Shown in pieces: positions 56,895 through 64,000 of a stretch of DNA of 64,000 nt. This stretch comes from Thinopyrum elongatum (lineage: Eukaryota > Streptophyta > Magnoliopsida > Poales > Poaceae), in NCBI GenBank assembly GCA_011799875.1, contig CM022302.1:181590942-181654941 (forward strand). The letters run 5' to 3'. The first letter of the stretch is position 1, and the number at the start of each line of letters is the position of its first letter. The notes below the pieces were generated by a model, which did no database searches, had not been told where the DNA came from, and saw only the letters and a program-made list of their open reading frames with translations. The position numbers and the translations under genes are program-made.

Positions 56895-57095
56895 ATGGAG
56901 AGAGTAGCAAGTAGGCAAGTGTCGTTCCATGCGGTGGTTGCAGTGGCGCTGCTGCAGCTATTAAGTGCAGTGGCACCGGCAGCAGGTTGGAGTACAAGTT
57001 GCGATAATATCAGCATCCCCTACCCATTTGGTATCGAGCCTGATTGCTACCATGACGACTTTAACCTCACGTGCGAGTCCCGTGCGCGTTGCAGC
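56895..57095 (+). pseudogene. Wall-associated-kinase-like receptor, 5' end only
   Basis: The ATG at 56895 starts a signal peptide (VAVALLQLLSAVAPAAG) followed by CDNISIPYPFGIEPDCYHDD and FNLTC, the start of the galacturonan-binding domain of WAK/LRK10-like receptors, which bind cell-wall pectin. After about 65 residues homology ends at CSLQG, where GC-rich (GGGCGGGC) sequence takes over; the frame runs on to 57263 without meaning. EGF, membrane and kinase parts are missing. Promoter and start look intact, so a short secreted fragment could in principle be made. Confidence 0.75.
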
Positions 57096-57312
57096 CTGCA
57101 GGGGCAGCCGGCAGATGGCACAGGGGGGCGGGGCGGCGGGCGGCGGGCGGGTAGAGGGCGCACCAGGGCGGCGCCGCGGCGGCTAGGAGTTGGATTGAAA
57201 TTTGAAGATGAACAAGAAGAGGAAGGAGCCACCAAAGGGAGGGGAAGGTGCATATTTGTCTGAAATTTTTCATTTGGAAAGATCACTAGTTCAGTACTGC
57301 TTCGGTACAACC

Positions 57313-57313
<1 letters not shown>

Positions 57314-57358
<45 letters not shown>
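57314..57358. repeat. Homopolymer run of 45 C
   Basis: Uninterrupted C from 57314 to 57358, preceded by CCA and followed by GCGCCC. Possibly a real G/C-run, a collapsed or misjudged homopolymer, or an assembly join. Confidence 0.95.
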
Positions 57359-57359
<1 letters not shown>

Positions 57360-57639
57360 CGCCCAAAGCAAAACGTAGAAGGGCAGAATGGTCATACGGA
57401 GAAAACGTATACCCACCTCGTATCATAGGCGTACAACCTTACCCCTGGCCATACGAATACACGTGCTTAAGGAAAAAAAAACTTGCACGACCACTCATCG
57501 GTCGAGCCCGCCTGCCGCCCGCCTAGAGGGAAAAAATCGATGATCGATCTGGCCTGCCACCCGGCGATCACGCGGCTGCTGATCTGGATCGTCGCGGGTC
57601 GCTTGACGTGTAGAAGACCGCCGGCGCCGGCGCCTCCTT

Positions 57640-57901
57640 CCAACCCCGTCGTGTCCCACGCCGCGGTCGGCGGTTACGGAAGTGGCCGGCTAGGTCTTGG
57701 ACGCTGCCGTTTTCCGCATCGACGCCGCGTCCGCCGCCTCTAACCACCTCGAGCTCCCACGCCGCCCGTTTCAACCCTGTCGTGTCCCACGCCGCGGTCG
57801 GCGGTCACGGAAGTGGCCGGCCACGTCTTGGACGTCGCCGTTTTCCGCATCGACGCCGCGTCCGCCGCCTGTAACCACCCCGACGTCCCACGCCGCCTCT
57901 A
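57640..57901. repeat. 131-bp tandem duplication
   Basis: TCGTGTCCCACGCCGCGGTC recurs at 57649 and 57780, and GTCTTGGACG at 57694 and 57825. The copies differ at a few positions. Because 131 is not a multiple of three, one open frame cannot be homologous in both copies. Confidence 0.9.
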
Positions 57902-58248
57902 ACAGTCCTGACGTCCCATGCCGGCCACCGCACTCGTCCAATGCCGGGAGTGACCGCAGTCGTCCTCCGCCGCGGATCCGTCCGGTAATCCCGCGGGGGG
58001 GTTCGTCGTTCCACGTCGCCGCCGTCTTGAATCATGCCAGAGACATCGATACCGCCGCACAAGGTTTGTCATCTAACCCTTGTACCATGTATCGAAATGA
58101 GTTAGATTTAGAAAGAAATCATTTTAAATGCTCATAGGTTAAATGTTGCAATTTATTCATCGGTATGACCCACTGCATGAACTTAGAATTTAACATGGGA
58201 TAATGTGTTTGTCAATGATGTGCAATGTTGGTAGTAACGTGTGTTTAA

Positions 58249-58863
58249 ATGGACGAAGAAACCTCATTTACGGCCGATGATAATGGTACGAATGAGGTCA
58301 GCCGGACCGATAACGATCCTAGTAATGAAGATGATGACAACAGCGATAACGAATCGTGGTCATCATATGATATCTTACCTTCAGAGGATTTTGAAAATAA
58401 TGAACATGGTGCAAACAGTGAAAACATAAGTGAAGTCTATATGATTCCATTTTTGAATTGGCAGAGTATCGTATGTGTAATTATTTGTCTGTGTTTTTAA
58501 TTTACAGGAAGATGTGGACGTTGAGAATGAGCAAAATAATTTTGAGGAATCGTGGGCCGATAACTTGAGCCAGGTTCGTTCAAACATTTTGTACCGCGCG
58601 CGGTAGTTTGTAATAGATGATAAAAACTGACATAGTTTCATCTGTAATTTTGTAGGAGGGCTCAGATGGTCCTGATGGTGGTGACGACGAAGCAGAGATG
58701 GACATTGAGGAGGCTCAATACCAGTAGCAGATGTTGGAGACACATTGTAAGGTCATGGCTATGACTTTTCGGTCACAAGGGGATGCATACATATTCTACA
58801 ACAAGCACGCCAAAGAGCGTGGGTTCAGCATCAGGAGATAGAAGGTGAAACAAGGGAAGGGTG
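58249..58863 (+). pseudogene. FAR1-like (FHY3/FAR1, MULE-derived) gene, N-terminal part
   Basis: Exons 58249-58434, 58508-58573 and 58656-58863 have GT/AG borders and consistent phase 0. The first two encode an acidic leader (MDEETSFTADDNGTNEVSRT, NEDDDNSDNESWSS). Exon 3 reads MAMTFRSQGDAYIFYNKHA and KERGFSIRR, the start of the FAR1 zinc-finger DNA-binding domain. TAG stops lie at 58725 and 58839. The gene is cut at 58863 by a Gypsy LTR, and the rest, if any, lies beyond the window. It may be a domesticated-type gene or a MULE transposase remnant. Confidence 0.7.
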
Positions 58864-61800
58864 TGTAACACCCCCAGTGGTTAACTACAGTAACCACTCT
58901 TTTGATTATGCCATGTCATCATGATTATCAGTGCCTAAACATCATTCGCATCATATTGCATTTCAACTCCTAAGTCAAATTCAAGATTTAAATGAAGGTG
59001 GAAAATAAAAATTGTTCAACATAGAAACTAAAATGTTCAATAAATAGAAAATATTGCAGAGACCATTCTAAAATTGTAACCAACATTTAGTAAATTGGGT
59101 AAGTGACTCAAACAACCTCAAACAATGGCTGAAAATAATATTTAGCAATCTTTTAATTTGTTTAAAACATTTATGAAATGATATTTTGCCCAAACTAGTT
59201 TTAGGTGTTAGGAAATAAAGCACTGGTATTTATGGTCTAGGTCACACTTTTTACAAAAACCATTTGGGGCCTAAACAGTTAGCCGAACAGAAAAGAAAAA
59301 GAAACAGAAAAGAGAAAAAGGAAAAGGCCTAAAGCGTCTACTGTGCACTCGGCCTACCGCTACAGCCGCGGCCCAGCCCACTCTCGCGCTTTCCGCCACC
59401 TCGCGCACAGCTCACGCCGCTGTTGTCGAGCACCTGGAGCGCGCGCTAGGCCCCCCCTCCGAGCGATCGACAACGCGCCGCGCCGCGCGGTGGTTAAAGG
59501 GCAACCCCGCGCTCCCCCCTGGCGAACCCTAGCCCAGTTCCCCCCCTCCTCCCTCGCTCCCCGCGTCGCCCGGCGCCGCCATGGTCAGCCACCGCTGAAG
59601 CTCGCGGCCGCCGTGCCCCGCTCGTCCCCGCGACTTGTCCAGGAGCTCTGGAGCCCTCGTCTCCGTCAAGCTGCTGCCCTGCTTCGTCTTGGGGAGCAAC
59701 ACCATCACCGCATCGTCTCCGTCAACGCTCGCGGCCACCGAAACTTCGCCGCGTCGATCCCCTGCTCTGCTGCTCCTAAACTGATCAACGAGCACTCCGT
59801 ACGCTCCTCGGTGAGCTCCGCATCCATCCTTTCCTCCATCTCGCGCTAGAACGAGCCGTTGCTAGCTGTCGCCATTGCCGTGCCCCTGCTTCCGCCATGG
59901 AGCTCGTGGCTCGCGCCCTCGTCCACCCCGTGCTAAGCCGTCGCCTCCGTCGTGTTTCTGGAGAGCCCAAGCCTCGCGTGCGTGCAGTCGATCATCTCGG
60001 GCGAGCCCCTGGGCTCGACCCCGAGCTTGCCGTATTCCGGCCGCCGCTAGAACCGATGTCGACGCCGTTCCGGCCACCCCCATGACCATCCACCACCACC
60101 ACGTGATGCGGCTCGCTGCGCTCGTTCGTTAAAGCCCAAGCACGCCTCCGGAGATGCCCTGTGGGCAAATCCCGAGCTCGCCGGAGCTCGGCGCCGCGTT
60201 CGGGCTCGCCGGCGCGCTCCGGTGGCCGGTGCCGACGTGGCTGCCACTTGGCACCGCGGGCCCCGCCTCCCTGTCACTGACCATGGGCCCCACTGGGCCG
60301 TGTTGACAAGTCAGCGTTGCTGACTGTGCCACCCGTGTCTATGACACGCGGGCCCCACCCCATTTAAACGGTTTTAAATAAATAAATAATTAGTTAATTA
60401 GATAAATAATTAATTAAATACTAATCAGTCACTGACTGCTGGGCCCCATCTGTTAATTAACTCAAATAATTAAATTAACCTCTCTGATTAAGCCACAGTG
60501 TATGACATGTGGGTCCCCCATGTCAGGTTTGACTCTGGTCAGCCATAGTTGACCTGCTGAAGTCATGCTTAGGTCATGCTGACGTCACTTACACTGTTTC
60601 GGATAATGTTAATTTAAATAATTAAATAAATTCCAGAAAATCAATAAAACTTTAGAAAATTATATCTTTTAATCCGTAACTCCGATGAAAATAAATTATA
60701 TATGAAAAATGATCAGAAAAATGAGATGAATTCGAATACGCTACCCACATACCTGTTAGATGCCTCTAACTATCTGAACATGCAACTTTTTGCCTGTTTC
60801 AGATAAATGAATAGTGCATGACTTTAGTAAAATAATTCCAAACAAATTTCTAAAATAACTAAATGACTTAGACATGTCTTCAGGCAACCCTGCACTGCAC
60901 GTTAGCGTAGCCTGCTCCGTGTTGCTTATGTTTGCTCTATATTTATACTGTTTCCTCCCCCTCTTCTCTCTCGTTAGACCCCGACACCGATGTCGTCCCC
61001 GAGGCCGACGCAGCTCAGGAGCCCCGATCGACTACGGTGTTGACGACCCCTCCTTCTTGCCAGAGCAACCAGGCAAGCCCCCCCTTTGATCATCCCGATA
61101 TCGCCCATTCTATTTCTCATGCTTGCATTAGAATTGCTGCTGCTACTGCTTTACCTATTCTGATGCATAGCCTGTTTATTGTAACCTGCTGTTGATAATT
61201 ACCTGCATATCCTAAACTGCTTAGTATAGGCTGGGTAGAGACCTATCAGTGACCCCACTTATCCTGACTGCCCCGCTGGATTTTCCGAAGACCCGATCAA
61301 CGGGATTGAAGACCAGGCCCCGACACCGCACATCACCCCCCTTAGTTGTAACGACACTACAGCGTTACTATCGAGTGCCAAGGGTGAAACCTCTTGTAGC
61401 ACTCCTGATGTTAACTCTGTAGAGTAGCTATTTGGTCGTGGTCATCGACGGTGATTCCTCCTTCACCACTTCCGGTAACGACGTTGTCGTACAACACATC
61501 AAGTGTGAACCCAGTGAGGGTGATTCCTCCGAGTTCACCTTGACGGAGACATCGAGTAGGAATCCAATGAGGGTGATAGCTCGGATTCCCTTGATGTTAT
61601 GGACACACGGATACTTGGACTTTACACTGTTACTTGGATAGGCGGGTCGGCCCTGAGGGGTACCCGCGTGCGCCTGAGAGGCGAGTGTTGTGAAGACGGG
61701 TGCCTGTATGGTGCCCGAGTGCTGAATACGAGGCGCGGCCGGGTATTCTTAACCCTTGCAGCATGTCCTCGAGACGGGACGACGGGGTCACATCTTTCGT

Positions 61801-63069
61801 GAGTCTCTGCTCGTTACCGCAAGCCCCTAGTCCTAACGATTTGGATATTTGATCCGAGCAGGCCTCTAGCCTGATAGCACTAACCATTACGTGGGCATAG
61901 TATGGGCGTTCTGCATTGTAGCATCAGCCGACAGTTCTGTCAGACGTCCAGTTCAGCATTGTGGCACGGTCGGATCATACCGACCCTCCGAGGCGGTGCT
62001 GGTATCCACCCTGCACACAACGACCCGGAGTGCACAGGGCGATGGCCCAAGACCCCTGAGTGCTTAGGATGTAGACCGGCGGGGACCTCTCTGCTGAGCT
62101 TTAGGTAGGGCTGCGGTGTGTCGTTTGGCCGAGGCCGGGCATGACCCAGGAAAGTGTGTCCGGCCGGAGTTAATCGAGCGTGTTGGGTAAGTTGGTGCAC
62201 CCCTGCAGGGAAGAAAACTTCTATCGATAGCCGGTCCTACGGTAAAGGACACTCGGAGTTGTATCCCGATCGATATAGCTAGAACATGAGATGAGACCTG
62301 GATATAAGGCTCTGGGATTGCTTCTCGCAGGGAGTCGAGACGGGATCTCCGGACGAGGTTGATGACTGTATGGCTCTGGGATTGCTTTCTCGCAGGGAGT
62401 CGAGAAAGGATCTCTGGGTGAGGTTGAGACTTAATGTTACTACTACATTATATTGATCTGTTCTGCTCTCTTCTATTGCTGCAAGACCGATGAAGATGCG
62501 AGTCTTCGATAGGACTAGGCCTTCTCTCTATTCTGGCATTTCTGCAGCCCAGTCCACATATACAGCCTCTCATTGAAAATGTTGCATATGTAGTGTAGAT
62601 CCTTGCTTGCTGAGTACTTCTGAGTACTCACGGTTGCTTTGTTTTCCTTTTCTCCCCATATCAGTTTGTCATGACCAAGATGACGGAGCCCCCTGAGATA
62701 GATGCCCCGTCGATCGATTACTACTACTACCCCGAGGATGGATGCTGCTACGAGTTGACTGACGACCAGGAGTAGGATCGGAGGGTCCCAGGCAGGAGGC
62801 CTACGCCTTTCGATCGTAGTGTTTTATTTTGCCCCGCCTTTCTAAAGGCCTTTCTGTGCTGTCTTTTATATCTGTACTCAGATATCTGATGCTTCCGCTG
62901 ACGCTTGTACGTAAGCTTATGTATTCGAGCCCTCTGGCTTGTAATATAAAGCTTGTATGACTTTATTTATGTTTTAGAGTTGTGTTGTGATATCTTCCCG
63001 TGAGTCCTTAGGCTTGATCGTGTGCATTTGCGTGTATTAATAGTGCACGATTGGGCCGGGGGCGTCACA
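58864..63069 (+). repeat. 5' LTR (about 4.2 kb) of a Tekay-type Gypsy element
   Basis: It starts TGTAACACCCCCAGTGG and ends GGGGGCGTCACA, followed by the primer-binding site. Very long LTRs with TGTAACACCC starts are typical of Del/Tekay-lineage elements. Inside are a GC-rich region with spurious ORFs (59343-60330), an AATTAATT-rich stretch (60362-60430), a gene-like segment to 62780 and a 63-bp duplication. The 3' LTR is beyond the window. Confidence 0.8.
62302..62428. repeat. 63-bp tandem duplication in the long LTR
   Basis: GGCTCTGGGATTGCTT and CGCAGGGAGTCGAGA occur twice, about 63 bp apart, each followed by GGATCTC(C/T)GG and GAGGTTGA. Confidence 0.8.
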
Positions 63070-63072
63070 AGT

Positions 63073-63084
63073 TGGTATCAGAGC
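63073..63084 (+). other. Primer-binding site of the Tekay-type Gypsy
   Basis: TGGTATCAGAGC lies 3 bp after the LTR end and is complementary to the 3' end of initiator methionine tRNA. 63085-63395 is the untranslated leader of the element. Confidence 0.85.
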
Positions 63085-63395
63085 CGACTGATTGTAGGAA
63101 CCCCCCCTTTCCAACTCCTTGGCCGAAGTTGAGTCTAGTAACCGAAAACTGTTTTACTAACTTGGTTGTGTGGCCTACGGGCCCATGTCGCCAATTGGGT
63201 GGTATTAGTATCTTTTACTCCTCGACCTTTTACTCTGGGACTCTGATCTCTCTTCTATTCGGGTTAAATGATTTTACTAACTCTAAACTCTAGGTCCTCG
63301 TAAATACTTCCTCCCGGAGAGCCCCGACATTACCGATGATCGCTTGCTTCGCAAGAAGATTCTACGGATACTCCTCGATGTTTCTCGAAACCCTG

Positions 63396-64000
63396 TTGAA
63401 AGTACATGTAGTCCCCATGTGTGGTTTTGGTAATTGATGACAATCCTTATGGACTAATGTTTTCATTGAGATATACATTTGAAGGTTAGTCCCATTGGAA
63501 AATGTTTGAAGAATAATGGAAGTCAACTCCTTTGAAGCAACAATTACATTGAGATGATCAAAATGAAGTTCATTGGAGTATCTTAAGGGTTGCCATGCTT
63601 AGAGCTATGGTTTGAGCCATAATGGATCAAGATCTTAAAAGGATGATTTGAATGATGAATTCTAGGAGTGGCTCAAAGATATGATCATAATGGACTCATG
63701 TGTTGAGTCATGATTGATCAAGTATTCAGGTGATTCTCATGGGCTCGCATCGAGAGAGAGATTTCAAGTGTCTGTGAGAGGATGACATCAAGTGTTGGTG
63801 ATCATGGATGACAAGGGCAAGTTGAAGATAACCATCCCAAAGGATTACATGCTTGAAGCTTGTGGATGATCACATGATGGACAAGTGAAGATGAATACAA
63901 AGCAAAGCTTCCCACATTGTGTATGGGGGAGAGACTTGAAGACTTCACCAATGTCTTGCCTTCATCTTGAGCCAAGAAGAAACATCAACATCAAGCTCAA
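63396..64000 (+). repeat. Partial SIRE-type Copia LTR, runs off the window
   Basis: From TTGAAAGTACATGTAGTCCC the sequence changes from the Gypsy leader to AT-rich DNA with repeated GATGACAA, TTGAAG and GATCA motifs, characteristic of Triticeae SIRE-type LTRs. The start TTGAAAGT mirrors the end of the LTR at 3280. The right boundary is not in the window. Confidence 0.6.

Noticed and set aside
59343..59849. 168-codon ORF rich in Arg, Ala and Pro
   Set aside because: Lies in the long LTR, GC-rich, no motif; probably chance.

Overview
The window looks like nuclear intergenic DNA of a Triticeae grass (wheat, Aegilops or a close relative). I infer this from repeat families I recognise: a Maximus/SIRE-type Copia LTR, a Tat-lineage Gypsy with the Fatima-like 'GTCCTGGACTAGGGGGTCC' LTR, CACTA ends with CACTACAAAAA, Stowaway and Tourist-type MITEs, and short-LTR Copia elements primed at TGGTATCAG. 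I see no bacterial-type operon, CRISPR array or tRNA/rRNA gene. Species and subgenome cannot be fixed from the sequence alone.

Layout. 1-3280 is the 3' end of a Maximus-like Copia (env-like ORF, polypurine tracts, 3' LTR). 3330-8970 holds MITEs, a long hairpin, a frameshifted gene remnant and a 1.9-kb TIR element carrying a SINA-type ubiquitin-ligase fragment. 8969-10387 is an F-box/DUF295 pseudogene with three TGA stops. 11300-21816 is CACTA-related repeat DNA; a 6.6-kb CACTA element (13525-20148, TSD TGC) is inserted in it and carries an open three-exon B3-domain gene model and an Ala/Arg repeat protein, both on the minus strand, with no recognisable transposase. 21817-26491 is a minus-strand Copia cut short at the CACTA end. 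26497-27603 is a CDK-like kinase pseudogene.

28095-40217 is a complete Tat-lineage Gypsy (452-bp LTRs, second RNase H, antisense 'gypsy type transposon' gene). It is itself split by a 1.6-kb TG...CA element and is inserted in a LINE (40218-41010). 41361-42544 is a Harbinger element with its own acidic-protein ORF. 44969-51120 is a caleosin/peroxygenase gene broken by nested insertions: a MITE holding an LTR element sits in one intron, and a 2-kb short-LTR Copia sits in the middle of an exon. 52370-52855 is a self-complementary minisatellite. 54429-55805 is a Pack-MULE-like element with a perfect 9-bp TSD. 56895-57095 is the 5' end of a wall-associated-kinase gene. 57314-57358 is a run of 45 C. 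58249-58863 is a FAR1-like gene cut by a Gypsy whose 4.2-kb LTR fills 58864-63069; that Gypsy is in turn cut by another SIRE-type LTR running off the window at 63396.

Every host-type gene I recognise outside the transposons (F-box, CDK-like kinase, caleosin, WAK, FAR1-like) is broken or truncated. The genes with the fewest defects sit inside transposons (the B3 model, the repeat protein, the Harbinger acidic ORF). Many premature stops in the window are TGA or TAG where the frame suggests CGA, TGG or CAG, as expected from deamination of methylated cytosine. All family names rest on pattern recognition without database searches.
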